Assembly (NCBI RefSeq): GCF_019697375.1
Contig: NZ_JAHCDI010000004.1
Span: 3,769,324 to 3,833,323 of the forward strand
Source: Micromonospora tarapacensis
Lineage (GTDB): Bacteria > Actinomycetota > Actinomycetes > Mycobacteriales > Micromonosporaceae
Direction of reading: 5' to 3'
Length of the DNA: 64,000 nucleotides
Shown here: positions 1 to 12,333 of the stretch, one piece after another
How the letters are laid out: every line of letters begins with the position of its first letter
Position numbering within the stretch: position 1 is the stretch's first letter
Notes under the pieces: model-generated
What the model was told of the DNA's origin: nothing
Database searches by the model: none
The model's input: the letters and a program-made list of their open reading frames with translations, nothing else
Translations under genes and position numbers: made by a program

Positions 1-26
1 GCGGTGGCGTTCACCGACGGCCCGGA

Positions 27-1043
27 TCAGGAGCTTCCGGCGATGAAGGTGGCGATGTCGTCGGCGATCTGTTCGGGCTGCTCGCCGTTGACGGCGTGGG
101 ATGCGCCCGGGTAGACCCGGACGGTGCCGCGGGGCAGGACCCGTTCGGCCGTCTCGGCCGCCGCCTGCGAGTCGTGCATGACCGACTCCCCGGCGATGAT
201 CGCCAGGACCGGCATGTCCAGCCCGCCGAGTCGTTCCTCGCTGATCCTGGCGGGCTGCGGCAGTCGAAGCCGGTAGTGCTGCATGCCGGCCTCGATCATG
301 TCCGCGACCGGCTCGTCCTCGACCGGTGCGCCGCCGGCGGTGTAGGAGTTGAAGCTGTCCCGCCAGGATCTGGGCAGCCAGGGCAGCGCGGCGGGAATCG
401 ACCGCACGATGGTGCCGAGCGGCATGTCGGCGAAGACGTGGACCGGGTCGATCACGGTCATCGACGCGATCTGGTCGGGCCGGTGCAGGCCGAGGTTGAC
501 GGCGGTCCAGCCGCCGATGGACAGGCCGACGAGGTGGAACTTCTCCGCCGGGAGCGCCTGGAGGGTCTGGTGCAGCCACTCGGCCTGGTCCGCATCGCTC
601 TCGATCGGGCGTTCCTGCACGCTCGCGCCCGGTTCGCCGAGCAGGTCGATCGTGTAGACGTCGCCGATCCTCGTCAACAGGGGCAGGTTGTCGGCCCAGA
701 CCGGCGAGGCCGAGGCGCGCCCCGGCAGCAGCATCAGCGGCGCCACCGGGTCACCGGTGCCGGTGCCGGTGCCGGTACGGGCGAAACGGTAGACGCGCAC
801 GATGCCGAAGTCGGTGCGTACATCGAGGCTCTCGGCCGGCGCGGGCATCTCGGCGAAGGCGGCGGTGTAGGCCCGCCGGAACCGGTCCAGGCCGTTGGCG
901 CTGTCCCAGTGACCGACCGGAGACGGGGTACGCAGCGCGAAGGCGATCACCAGCGCACCGAGCCCGCACCCGACGAGGACGATCCGCAGCCATCGGGAGC
1001 TGGGGCGCAGTCGATCCAGCGCCTTCGCCAGCCAGTCATGCAT
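27..1043 (-). CDS. Alpha/beta hydrolase, membrane-anchored or exported
   Basis: Predicted 338-aa alpha/beta-fold hydrolase. The start is the ATG at 1043, preceded by an AGGAGG ribosome site 7 nt away; an upstream in-frame ATG would place coding sequence across the operator region and is not preferred. A short cytoplasmic N-terminus is followed by one hydrophobic segment (about residues 20-37, GLGALVIAFALR), so the enzyme is probably anchored or exported. The nucleophile elbow is GLSIGGW (Ser near the middle of the protein) and the catalytic His lies in GASHAVNGE near the C-terminus. Substrate is unknown. A run of Gly-Thr pairs near residue 95 is encoded by a hexanucleotide repeat. It is divergent from a TetR gene 53 bp away, which probably controls it. 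Confidence 0.85.
   Translation of the reverse strand: MHDWLAKALDRLRPSSRWLRIVLVGCGLGALVIAFALRTPSPVGHWDSANGLDRFRRAYTAAFAEMPAPAESLDVRTDFGIVRVYRFARTGTGTGTGDPVAPLMLLPGRASASPVWADNLPLLTRIGDVYTIDLLGEPGASVQERPIESDADQAEWLHQTLQALPAEKFHLVGLSIGGWTAVNLGLHRPDQIASMTVIDPVHVFADMPLGTIVRSIPAALPWLPRSWRDSFNSYTAGGAPVEDEPVADMIEAGMQHYRLRLPQPARISEERLGGLDMPVLAIIAGESVMHDSQAAAETAERVLPRGTVRVYPGASHAVNGEQPEQIADDIATFIAGSS
754..777. repeat. Hexanucleotide tandem repeat within the hydrolase gene
   Basis: Four consecutive CCGGTG-like units (the last ends in A) encode alternating Gly-Thr on the minus strand. The repeat unit is a multiple of three, so slippage would alter length without breaking the frame. Confidence 0.7.
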
Positions 1044-1054
1044 CACGCCTCCTA

Positions 1055-1084
1055 ACCGATCGGTAGATTTTTCGACCGTACGGT
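1055..1084. promoter_or_regulatory. Twin palindromic operator in the hydrolase/TetR intergenic region
   Basis: Two perfect 10-bp palindromes, ACCGATCGGT (1055-1064) and ACCGTACGGT (1075-1084), lie in the 53-bp gap between the divergent genes. Their centres are exactly 20 bp apart, about two helical turns, and each is followed by TAGA(A/T)TT, so they also form a direct repeat. This layout suits two TetR-family dimers bound to the same DNA face. That the adjacent TetR protein binds here is inferred. Confidence 0.65.
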
Positions 1085-1096
1085 AGAATTTGGCGG

Positions 1097-1702
1097 GTGG
1101 CAACAAGACGACGAGCCGGAAACCGCAACGGCCGAGCCGAACCGACCCTGATCGAACGCGCCCGTCGCGCCCAACTGATCGAGGTCACGATCGAACTGGT
1201 CGCCGACCGGGGCTACGCGGGCGCCTCGCTGGCCGCCATCGCCGAGCGCGCCGGCATCACGAAGGCCGCGGTGCTCTACCACTTCCCCACCAAGGCCGCG
1301 GTCGTGCGCGCGGCCCACGAGCACGCCCTGTCGGCCCTCGTCGGCGAGGTCGCCGGCGCGGTCGAGGCCGCCGGCACCGCGAACGGACCCGCCGCCTACA
1401 TCCGATCGATGATCGGTCACCTGCGGCGGCACCCCCGGCACACCCGCATGATCACCGAGGCGATGATCCACGACGGGGACGGCCGCGATCCGGCCGACCG
1501 CTGGCGACCCCTGGCCGGTCTCGTCACCGCGGCCCGACTTGCCCGGGGTGGCGGCGGCGACCGCGACGCGCGGACGACCGCGATCATCATCGGTGGAGCC
1601 ATCGACGCGATCGTCTCCGAACAGCTCCACGACCCCGACTACGACACCGCGGCGGCGGCCGAGCAGCTCATCGAGATGTGCGCCGAGACGAGGTCACGAT
1701 GA
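1097..1702 (+). CDS. TetR-family transcriptional regulator
   Basis: 201-aa TetR/AcrR-type repressor starting at a GTG. The N-terminal helix-turn-helix lies at about residues 22-65, with the typical GYAGASLAAIAERAGITKAA and LYHFPTKAAVV recognition-helix sequences. The remaining helical part is the ligand and dimer domain, and its ligand cannot be predicted. The gene is divergent from the alpha/beta hydrolase, and the gap carries two phased palindromes, so autoregulation with control of the hydrolase is the simplest reading. It is convergent with katG, with a strong hairpin terminator between them. Confidence 0.88.
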   Translation: MATRRRAGNRNGRAEPTLIERARRAQLIEVTIELVADRGYAGASLAAIAERAGITKAAVLYHFPTKAAVVRAAHEHALSALVGEVAGAVEAAGTANGPAAYIRSMIGHLRRHPRHTRMITEAMIHDGDGRDPADRWRPLAGLVTAARLARGGGGDRDARTTAIIIGGAIDAIVSEQLHDPDYDTAAAAEQLIEMCAETRSR

Positions 1703-1732
1703 CGGCCCGACGGCGGAGCCGGTGACAGACGG

Positions 1733-1759
1733 GCCCGGCCGATCAGTGATCGGCCGGGC
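1733..1759. terminator. Bidirectional hairpin terminator between TetR gene and katG
   Basis: A 13-nt arm GCCCGGCCGATCA is followed after one base by its exact reverse complement. It sits between the convergent tetR-type gene and katG, as expected for a shared GC-rich actinobacterial terminator. Confidence 0.65.
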
Positions 1760-1777
1760 TCGTCGGTTGGAGCCGGA

Positions 1778-5061
<3,284 letters not shown>

Positions 5062-5988
5062 TCAGAGAGTCAGGATGATCTTTCCTTTGGTACGGCCGGT
5101 CTGGCCGATCTGGTGGGCCTTGGCGACCTGTTCGAGGGGCAGTACAGCGTCCACCTCGACCCGGAGCTGCCGCGTGCCGACCAGGCCGGCGAGGGATGAG
5201 AGCCCGGCGGCGTCCGGCTCGACGATCATGAATCGGGCCCGCTTGCCCTGCCGGGCTGCCGCCTCCTCCAGGTACGTCTCGGCCGGCGAGGCGAGGGCGA
5301 CCAGGATGCCGCCCGGGCGCAGGGTCCGCAGCGAACGCGGCCCGTACTCGCCGCCGATCGAGTCCACGATCACGTCGAGGTCGTGCAGCCGCTCGGCGAA
5401 GTCCGTCGTGGTGTAGTCGATGACCTCGTCGGCACCCAGCCCACGGACGAACGCGTGCTTGGCCGCGCTCGCGGTGCCGATCACGTGTGCACCACGCGCC
5501 TTGGCGATCTGCACGGCGAGGTGGCCGACGCCGCCCGCAGCCGCGTGCACCAGGACACGCTGGCCCGGCTGGACGTCGGCGACGTCGACGAGTGCCTGCC
5601 ACGCGGTGAGCCCGGCGAGCCCCAGACCGGCCGCCTGAACGTGGGACAGCCCGGCAGGCTTGCGGGCGAGGTGCCGCGACGGTGCCGCCACGTACTCCGC
5701 GTAGGTGCCGGCCGGCTGCGGTAGCCGTGGCATGCCGAAAACCTCGTCACCGGGCCGGAACAGCGCGGCCCCGACGCCGGCCGCCTCGACCACGCCGGAC
5801 AGGTCCCAGCCCAGCCGCACCGGCCGGCCGAGCAGGCCGCCGGTCTCGCGGTGCCAGAAGTCGGTCGGGTTGACCCCGACCGCGTGGACCCGGACGAGCA
5901 CCTCCGCCGGGCCGGGCTCGGGGCGGTCGACCTCCACCAGATTGAGGACTTCGGGCCCGCCGAGCCGGTCCTGTTCGATCGCACGCAT
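5062..5988 (-). CDS. NADPH:quinone oxidoreductase, zinc-independent MDR family
   Basis: 308-aa medium-chain dehydrogenase/reductase of the quinone-reductase type. The GroES-like N-terminal half (MRAIEQDRLGGPEVL onward) lacks the structural-zinc cysteines of true alcohol dehydrogenases. The nucleotide-binding half has the AAAGGVGHLAVQIAK glycine motif, with DVIVDSIGG and the C-terminal KGKIILTL typical of the family. The start is the ATG at 5988 with GGAAGGG upstream. It probably reduces quinones or reactive enones with NADPH. It is divergent from a GlxA-type regulator 102 bp away, an arrangement suggesting that regulator controls it. Confidence 0.88.
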   Translation of the reverse strand: MRAIEQDRLGGPEVLNLVEVDRPEPGPAEVLVRVHAVGVNPTDFWHRETGGLLGRPVRLGWDLSGVVEAAGVGAALFRPGDEVFGMPRLPQPAGTYAEYVAAPSRHLARKPAGLSHVQAAGLGLAGLTAWQALVDVADVQPGQRVLVHAAAGGVGHLAVQIAKARGAHVIGTASAAKHAFVRGLGADEVIDYTTTDFAERLHDLDVIVDSIGGEYGPRSLRTLRPGGILVALASPAETYLEEAAARQGKRARFMIVEPDAAGLSSLAGLVGTRQLRVEVDAVLPLEQVAKAHQIGQTGRTKGKIILTL

Positions 5989-6056
5989 CGCATGCCCTTC
6001 CGTTCGTCGTCGGTCTGCGCGATCCACCCTGCCGGAGCCGCGTTCGAAGGTTCGAG

Positions 6057-6091
6057 TGGCCAGATCGCCAATATGTGGAAGGATCTGGCCA
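6057..6091. promoter_or_regulatory. Inverted repeat covering the ribosome site of the GlxA-type regulator
   Basis: TGGCCAGATC (6057-6066) is exactly repeated in reverse complement as GATCTGGCCA (6082-6091), with a 15-nt spacer. The right arm covers the Shine-Dalgarno region and the first base of the start codon. It could be an operator for autorepression or an RNA hairpin that hides the ribosome site. Confidence 0.5.
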
Positions 6092-7068
6092 TGCGTCGTG
6101 TGGTCGTCCTGGCGCTCGACGGCGTGTACCCGTTCGAGCTGAGCATTCCGGTCCGCATCTTCGGCACCGCTGTCGGTCCCGACGATGAGCCGCTCTACGA
6201 GGTGGTCACCTGCAGCGTCGACGGCGAGTCGGTCGCCACCAGCGCGGACTTCACCGTGGCCGTCCAGCACGGCCCCGAGGTGATCGACACGGCCGACACA
6301 CTTGTGCTTCCGCCCTTCGTCTGCGATCCGATCGGCGACCAGGACTGGCTGCCTGAACCGGTCGCGGCGGCGCTGCGCCGGTTGCGGCCCGATGCGCGGA
6401 TCGTGTCCATCTGCACAGCCTCGTACGTGCTGGCCACCGCCGGGCTGCTCGACGGCCGGCCGGCCACCACGCACTGGAACAACGCGGAGCACTTCCAGCG
6501 CGCGTTTCCGAACGTGAAGGTCGACGCGGACGTGCTGTTCATCGACGACGGACAGGTGCTCACCGCGGCCGGCGTGGCGTCCGGCATGGACCTGTGTCTG
6601 CACCTGGTGCGCCGCGACCACGGCAGCGCCGTCGCCAACCGGGTGGCGCGGCTGTGCGTCGTACCGCCGTGGCGTGAGGGCGGCCAGGCGCAGTTCATCG
6701 ACCGTCCGGTGCCCGAGCCGGCGACCGCGACCACGTCCGAGACCCGGCAGTGGGCACTCGGACAGCTACACCGGCCGATCACCCTCGCCGAGCTGGCCCG
6801 GCACGCCCGCACGAGCGTACGCACGTTCTCGCGCCGCTTCCGCGCCGAGGTCGGCATGACACCGGTGCAGTGGCTCGCGCGGCAGCGGGTCGAACACGCC
6901 CGCCGTCTGCTGGAGACCACCGACCTGCCGGTCGACCGGGTCGCCGCCGAGGCCGGCTTCGGCACCGCCGCGTCGCTGCGTCAGCACCTGACCGGCGCGA
7001 TCGGGGTCTCGCCGACGGTGTACCGGCAGACGTTCCGCACCACGGTGTCGACGGCCCCCGCGTCGTGA
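6091..7068 (+). CDS. GlxA-type transcriptional regulator (DJ-1/PfpI domain plus AraC HTH)
   Basis: 325-aa two-domain regulator. Residues 1-190 form a class-I glutamine amidotransferase/DJ-1-like domain; the nucleophile-elbow cysteine is in SICTASYVLATAGLL, followed by GRPATTHWNNAEHF, typical of GlxA and FtrA proteins. Residues 215-315 contain two AraC-type helix-turn-helix motifs (TLAELARHARTSVRTFSRRF and DRVAAEAGFGTAASLRQHL). The start ATG at 6091 follows GGAAGGA. It is likely an activator sensing a small metabolite, with the divergent quinone reductase as probable target. The ligand is unknown. Confidence 0.88.
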   Translation: MRRVVVLALDGVYPFELSIPVRIFGTAVGPDDEPLYEVVTCSVDGESVATSADFTVAVQHGPEVIDTADTLVLPPFVCDPIGDQDWLPEPVAAALRRLRPDARIVSICTASYVLATAGLLDGRPATTHWNNAEHFQRAFPNVKVDADVLFIDDGQVLTAAGVASGMDLCLHLVRRDHGSAVANRVARLCVVPPWREGGQAQFIDRPVPEPATATTSETRQWALGQLHRPITLAELARHARTSVRTFSRRFRAEVGMTPVQWLARQRVEHARRLLETTDLPVDRVAAEAGFGTAASLRQHLTGAIGVSPTVYRQTFRTTVSTAPAS

Positions 7069-7118
7069 CATCCGCTGCTGGCACCCCACCGTGTGAGGAG
7101 GCGGCGGCGAGGGTCGTC

Positions 7119-9204
7119 CTAGTGACGGGTCAGCACGATGAGGTCGGCGTCGTGAGTCGCGCTCCACTGCACGGGCAGGCCGACCGCGCCGAGATGGCTA
7201 CCGGAGTAGTGCCGGTCGCCGTGCCGGTAGCGGGCCGCCGGGTCAAGGCCGTGCAGCGGCAACCGGACCGGGCGGGACGGCAGCAGGCCGACGCCGTCCA
7301 GCCGGCCGGTGTGCCAGGCCAGTACGACCACCCGGCTCTGGTCAGGCGCGGTGTACTGCACGGCGCAACGGGCCTGGTCGGGCCCGCCGATCAGGTGCAC
7401 CTCACCGTGCGTGACGACGTCCCGGATCTCCTTGTAGCGGGCGATCCAGATGGCCGCCTCGGCCCGCTCGGCGGGGGTCCAGGCCCGGATGTCCGCGCCG
7501 ATGCCGAGCACACCGGCCATCGCCAGCACGAACCGGAACGCCAGTGTTCGCGGCCGTGGGTCGAACAGGCCGGGCGCGTCGGTGACCCAGGAGCTGAGCA
7601 GGTGCGGGGCGTTGGCGTGCAGAAACCCGTACTGGATGGCCAGCCGGTCCAGCGGCCCGGTGTTGTCGCTCGGCCAGAACACGTCGGCGCGGGCGGCCAT
7701 CGCCAGGTCGGTCCGCGCGCCACCGCCGGCACAGGCCTCGATCAGCACACCGGGGTGGTCCCGGCGCAGCCGCTCGTAGATCTGGTGCAGGTTGGCGACG
7801 TGTGCGCCGTCCAGGTCGAGCGGACCGGCCCCGCCCGGACGCCCCGGCTCGGTACGCGGCCGGTTGAAGTCCCACTTCAGGTAGTCGATGTCGTATCGGC
7901 GCAGCAGATCATCCACGGTGGAGTGCACGAACTCGGCGACCTCCGGCCGGCCCAGGTCGAGCAGGTACTGGTTGCGTACCGGGGTGAGCGGCCGACCGTC
8001 GACGGAGTAGACCCACTCCGGGTGCTCGGCGTAGAGCGTCGATTTCGGGTTGACGCACTCCGGCTCGACCCAGAGCCCGAAGTTCAGCCCGAGTGCGCGG
8101 ACGTCGGCGATGAACGCGTCGAACCCGGCCGGGAACTTCGCCGGGTCGGGCCGCCAGTCTCCCAACCCGGCGGTGTCGTCGTCGCGGCCGACGAACCAGC
8201 CGTCGTCCACGACGAACGTCTCCACACCGAGTTCGGCGGCGATCCCGGCGAGGGCGAGCTGGCTCTCCGCCTCGACTGCGAAGTAGGTGGCCTCCCAGGA
8301 GTTGTAGAGCACCGGGCGCGGGGTGAGCCGTTCCCCGGCGAGCAACCGCTGGTGGGTGTGCCAGACCCGGGCCAGCCCGTCCAGGCCGTCCGGGCTGTAC
8401 GCCCCGGTGACCACCGGCAGGGTCAGCCGCCCGCCCGCGGCCAGCTCAAGCGGGCCGTCGACCAGCTGGCGGCCGGCCCGGACCCGGGTCAGGCCGCCGG
8501 TGTCCCGCTCGGCGCAGATCTCCCACGAGCCGGTCCAGGCCAACGCCACCCCAGGCCGGGCCGGCCGGCTCGGCGGCGTCCCGGACGGTCAGCCAGGGCA
8601 CGTGCAGGTGCCCGGGTACGCCCTGGGAGCTGCCGATGCTGAACGTGCCGTGGCCCAACTCGACGTGGGAGAGCTGGAACTCCTGTGCCCACTGCCCCCA
8701 CTGGTGGCTGAGCAGCGCGCCGTGCGGCGTCGGCACGCAGAACCCACCCGAGGAGGCCCGGACCACCCGCAGCGAGCCGGTGCCGTCGTTTGTCAACTCG
8801 ACCCACCGCTGCACCACGTCGGTGCCGACGGGCACCTGGTAGCGCACGGTGGCGCGTAGCCCGGTCACCGGGTCGGCGAAGTCGACCGCCAGCTCCCGCT
8901 GGTCGGCATCGACCCGCGCGTCGGTGTGGACGAGGCCGACCCGGCGCTCCCCGCTGGGGGTCTCGATCACCAGGTCGGCGCCGGTGAAGGGGCGGTCGGC
9001 GTCGGTGGCGTACTCGATGGGGGCGGCGTCCCCGGCGGTGAGGAACGGCACCGGGCCGTCGTAGGCGACCGGCGAGGGCCCGTCGGAGACGCCGTGCGGC
9101 CCCCACGCGACCAGCTCCAGCCAGCGACCGTGCGTCGGGACGGTCACGGTGTACTCGGTGTGCGCGCCGCGCAGCGTCCAGCGCCGCCCGATCGCGGCGG
9201 TCAC
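7119..9204 (-). CDS. GH36 alpha-galactosidase, reading frame broken at 8549-8552
   Basis: Two adjoining minus-strand frames together make one GH36 alpha-galactosidase of about 694 aa, which hydrolyses terminal alpha-galactosides such as melibiose or raffinose. The N-terminal beta-sandwich runs from the GTG at 9204. The TIM barrel holds the nucleophile Asp in YLKWDFNR and the acid/base Asp in WPSDNTGPLDRL, with VVDDGWF and CAGGGARTD nearby. Frame changes inside the conserved AWG-ALAWTGSW segment at a run of four C (8549-8552, plus strand). Removing one base gives continuous WVALAW. The start overlaps the stop of the upstream permease by 4 bp, so it is the last gene of the importer operon. Confidence 0.85.
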
Positions 9205-10022
9205 TTGACCGCTCCGAGCGCCAGGCCGGAGACGAAGTGCCGCTGGAAGCGCAGGAAGACCGCGACGGTGGGGACGGCCGCGATGACCGTGCCGGCGGCG
9301 ATGACGTTCCAGGACGAGACGAACTGCCCCTGCAGGGCGAGCAGCGCCGGGGTGACCGGCATGTTGTCGTCGGTGCGCAGCACGGTGATCGCCCAGAGCA
9401 GATCGTTGAAGATCCAGGTGAAGGAGAGCGCCCCGAGGGCGGCCAGCGCCGGCCGGGTCAGCGGCAGGATCACCCGGGTGAAGATCTGCGCCGTGCCGGC
9501 GCCGTCGATCGTGGCCGCCTCCTGGATCTCGCCCGGCAGGTCCCGCATGAAGCCGTGCAGGACGAAGGTGTAGAAGCCGAGCCCGAAACCGACCTGCACC
9601 GCGATCAACGCCCAGAGCGTGTCGTACAGGCCGGTCAACTCGCTGAACTTGGCCACCGGGATGAGCAGGATCTGCGGCGGCAGCAGGTTGCCGGCGAGCA
9701 TCAGCAGCAGGATGGTCCGCCGCCCGGGGATCCGGAAGCGGCTCAGCGCGAACGCGGCCATCGCGGACAGCCCCAGGCTCAACACCACCGACGGGACGGT
9801 GACCAGGGTGCTGTTGATCAACGCGCGCAGCTCGCCGCCGTCGGTCCAGGCCTGCCGGTAGGTGTCCAGGGTGAACGACCGGGGCAGGCTGCCCACGCCG
9901 TGCGCGGCGATGTCGTCGAACGATCGGGTGGACATCAGCACGACCCAGAGCACCGGGCCCAGCCAGAGCAGCGAGAGCAGGATCATGCCGGTGTGGAAGG
10001 CCCCGGTGCGGAGCTTGTTCAT
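9201..10022 (-). CDS. Carbohydrate ABC transporter permease, MalG type
   Basis: 273-aa inner-membrane permease of the CUT1 sugar-importer class. About six transmembrane segments are visible, beginning with MILLSLLWLGPVLWVVLM. The cytoplasmic ATPase-contact EAA loop is EIQEAATIDGAGTAQIFTRV followed by ILPLTRPALAALG. The C-terminus FVSGLALGAVK is characteristic of MalG-like proteins. Start ATG overlaps the upstream permease stop by one base (TGATG), and its own stop overlaps the alpha-galactosidase start. No ATPase gene is present, so it probably uses a shared MsiK-like ATPase encoded elsewhere, as is usual in actinobacteria. Confidence 0.92.
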   Translation of the reverse strand: MNKLRTGAFHTGMILLSLLWLGPVLWVVLMSTRSFDDIAAHGVGSLPRSFTLDTYRQAWTDGGELRALINSTLVTVPSVVLSLGLSAMAAFALSRFRIPGRRTILLLMLAGNLLPPQILLIPVAKFSELTGLYDTLWALIAVQVGFGLGFYTFVLHGFMRDLPGEIQEAATIDGAGTAQIFTRVILPLTRPALAALGALSFTWIFNDLLWAITVLRTDDNMPVTPALLALQGQFVSSWNVIAAGTVIAAVPTVAVFLRFQRHFVSGLALGAVK

Positions 10023-10939
10023 CACGCTTCCTCCCGGAACGCGCGGACCAGGTAGCCGAGGATGACGGCCAGCGCGAGCACGAAGATCACGACGGCGATC
10101 GCGGAGGCGTAGCCCAGCCGCAGGCTCTGGAACGCGGTCGAGTACATGTAGGTGCTGAGCAGCTCCGACGAGTGGTACGGCCCGCCCCTGGTCAGCGACC
10201 AGACGATGTCGAACGAGCGGAGCGAGTCGATCACGATGATCGACAGCACCACGGCGTTGATCCCCCGGAGCTGGGGGATGGTGACGTGCCGCAGCCGCTG
10301 CCAGGAGTTGGCGCCGTCCATCCGGGCCGCCTCGTGCAGCGCCGGGTCGATCGCCTTCAGCCCGGCCAGGAACAGCACCATCACGTACCCGATCTGCCGC
10401 CACAGCGCGGGCAGGATCACCGCGTACAGCGCGGTCTGCGGGTCGGCCAGCCAGGGCCGGATCAGCTGCTCCAGGCCGACGGCCCGCAGCAGCGTGTCGG
10501 CGACGCCGTCGGGCTGGTAGAAGACCCGCCAGACGAGCGCGGTCACGACCAGCGAGAAGACCACCGGGGTGAACAGCGCGGCCCGGTAGAAGCCGACGCC
10601 GCGCCGCTCCTTCTGCAGGATCAGCGCCATGCCGAAGCCGCCCAGCACGGAGAGGCCGCCGAACAGCACCAGCCAGATCACCGTGTTGACCAGCGCGCCC
10701 CGGAATGTGGCGTCACCGGCCAGCTCGACGTAGTTGTCCGCGCCGACGTAGGCCGGCGGCGACATGCCGTCCCAGCTGGTGAGGGAGAACCAGAAGCCCT
10801 GGAGCGCCGGCCAGAAGACCCAGACGCTCTCGACCGCGAACGGCACCAGGACGAACGCCACCAGCAGCGGCGACAGTCGAGCCGACCGTCGCCGCCGACG
10901 GGTGGGGGTGACCGAAGTCGTGGAGATCGTTGCGGTCAC
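10022..10939 (-). CDS. Carbohydrate ABC transporter permease, MalF type
   Basis: 305-aa inner-membrane permease paired with the downstream MalG-type protein. An Arg-rich cytoplasmic N-terminus precedes the first membrane span (LLVAFVLVPFAVESVWVFW). The EAA loop is HEAARMDGANSWQRLRHVTI followed by PQLRGI. GTG start lies one base after the stop of the solute-binding protein. The pair forms the translocation channel of a CUT1 importer whose likely cargo, from the adjacent alpha-galactosidase, is an alpha-galactoside or galactose-containing oligosaccharide. Confidence 0.92.
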   Translation of the reverse strand: MTATISTTSVTPTRRRRRSARLSPLLVAFVLVPFAVESVWVFWPALQGFWFSLTSWDGMSPPAYVGADNYVELAGDATFRGALVNTVIWLVLFGGLSVLGGFGMALILQKERRGVGFYRAALFTPVVFSLVVTALVWRVFYQPDGVADTLLRAVGLEQLIRPWLADPQTALYAVILPALWRQIGYVMVLFLAGLKAIDPALHEAARMDGANSWQRLRHVTIPQLRGINAVVLSIIVIDSLRSFDIVWSLTRGGPYHSSELLSTYMYSTAFQSLRLGYASAIAVVIFVLALAVILGYLVRAFREEA

Positions 10940-10940
10940 G

Positions 10941-12236
10941 TCAGCCCTTGAAGACCTTCTCGGCGCTGCTCTGCCACTCCCGCAGGATCGCGTCGATCTG
11001 GTCCGGCTTGTCGATGAACTTGATCAGCGCGGTGTCCGCGGTCGGCTGGAGCGCGTCGTTCGAGTCGCGGTTGAAGAACTGGGTCAGCTCCTTGGCCTCG
11101 TCCAGCATCGCCTTGCCCTTGACCACCAGCGGCGAGTCGACCGCCTTCGCCTTGGGGTTGGCCGGCAGCACGATGCCGGAGCTGGCCTTGACGTACGCCT
11201 CCTGCGCCTCGACTCCGGCGAGGTAGGCGAGCAGGGCCCTGGTGCCGGTCGGGTTGGCGGTCTTCGCGCTGGCGAAAAAGCCGTCCGTCGGGGCCTCCTC
11301 GGCCAGTGGCACCGCCGGATCGATGACCGGGAACCGGAAGAAGTCCAGGTCGCCGAGGGCGTCCTTGGGTGCCGCGTCGGCGAAGAACGTGCCGATCAGG
11401 AACATGCCGGTCTTGCCGGCCAGCAGCGCGGTGGTCGCCTCCTGGAACGGGTACGCCTTGCCCTTCGGGTCGAAGTAGGGCAGGGCCTCGCGCCAGCGGG
11501 TGAAGACCGCCTTGACCCGGGGGTCGTCGAAGCGCTGCTTGCCGGCGAGCAACTCGCGGTGGAAGGGTGCGCCGTTGATCCGGATGTTGAGGTAGTCGAA
11601 CCAGGCCGAGGCCACCCAGGGGGTGTCGCCCAGGCCGATGCCGATCGGCGGCACGCCCTTGCTCTTCAGCGTCTCGCAGAGGGCCAGGAAGTCGGTCCAG
11701 GTCTTCGGCTCCCGCACGCCCCACTTGGCGAAGTTGGACTTGCGGTAGAAGAAGCCCCACCAGTAGTTGTTCATCGGAACGAAGATCTGCTTGCCGCTGG
11801 CGTCGGTGGAGAGGGTGCGCAGCGACTGGGGGTAGTCGCCCAGCGACTTCCAGACGTCGGAGACGTCCAGCAGCAGGTCCTTGCTGGCGTAGTCGTTGGC
11901 GACCGAGCCCGCGTACCAGGTGTAGAGGTCCGGCGGGTTGGCCGAGGTCAGGTAGGTCGGCAGCTGGACCCGGAAGGTCTCCGAGGCGATCGTGTTGAGC
12001 CTCGCCGTGCCCTTGCCCTGCGCGTTGAAACTCTCGATCAGCTTCTCCATCGCCGCCTTGGCCTGCGGCGAGGAGAGGTTGGACTGGATGGTGATCGCGC
12101 CCGAGCCGTCGCTCGTCGTCGGCCCACCCGCGGAGCTGGCGCACGCGCTGAGGAGCGAGCCGGCGCCGAGTGCGCCCAGGCCGGCAAGCCCGAGGTGGCC
12201 GAGGAACTGCCGGCGACCGGGGTCGAAGTCGCTCAC
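10941..12236 (-). CDS. Extracellular sugar-binding lipoprotein of ABC importer
   Basis: 431-aa family-1 solute-binding protein. The N-terminus has a twin-arginine-like RRQFLG, a hydrophobic stretch and the lipobox LSAC (about residue 31), so it is probably exported folded and lipid-anchored. The mature part shows a typical periplasmic-binding fold with WYAGSVAND, MNNYWWGFFYRKS and GTFFADAAPK. The GTG start at 12236 places the signal peptide correctly; an upstream ATG at 12317 would add 27 unlikely residues. It is first in the operon followed by two permeases and the alpha-galactosidase. The leader carries a 7-bp inverted repeat. Confidence 0.9.
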   Translation of the reverse strand: MSDFDPGRRQFLGHLGLAGLGALGAGSLLSACASSAGGPTTSDGSGAITIQSNLSSPQAKAAMEKLIESFNAQGKGTARLNTIASETFRVQLPTYLTSANPPDLYTWYAGSVANDYASKDLLLDVSDVWKSLGDYPQSLRTLSTDASGKQIFVPMNNYWWGFFYRKSNFAKWGVREPKTWTDFLALCETLKSKGVPPIGIGLGDTPWVASAWFDYLNIRINGAPFHRELLAGKQRFDDPRVKAVFTRWREALPYFDPKGKAYPFQEATTALLAGKTGMFLIGTFFADAAPKDALGDLDFFRFPVIDPAVPLAEEAPTDGFFASAKTANPTGTRALLAYLAGVEAQEAYVKASSGIVLPANPKAKAVDSPLVVKGKAMLDEAKELTQFFNRDSNDALQPTADTALIKFIDKPDQIDAILREWQSSAEKVFKG

Positions 12237-12254
12237 GGAGGTATCCCTTCCTCT

Positions 12255-12286
12255 ACGACACGTAGCGTCACCGCGCTTTGTGTCGT
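12255..12286. promoter_or_regulatory. Inverted repeat in the leader of the importer operon
   Basis: ACGACAC (12255-12261) and GTGTCGT (12280-12286) are exact reverse complements separated by 18 nt, between the promoter area and the sugar-binding protein start. It could be a regulator site or a leader hairpin. Confidence 0.4.
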
Positions 12287-12333
12287 CCATGTGAATGCTG
12301 TGCCGAGAAGGTTGCATCGCCCCTCCCCGGCTG

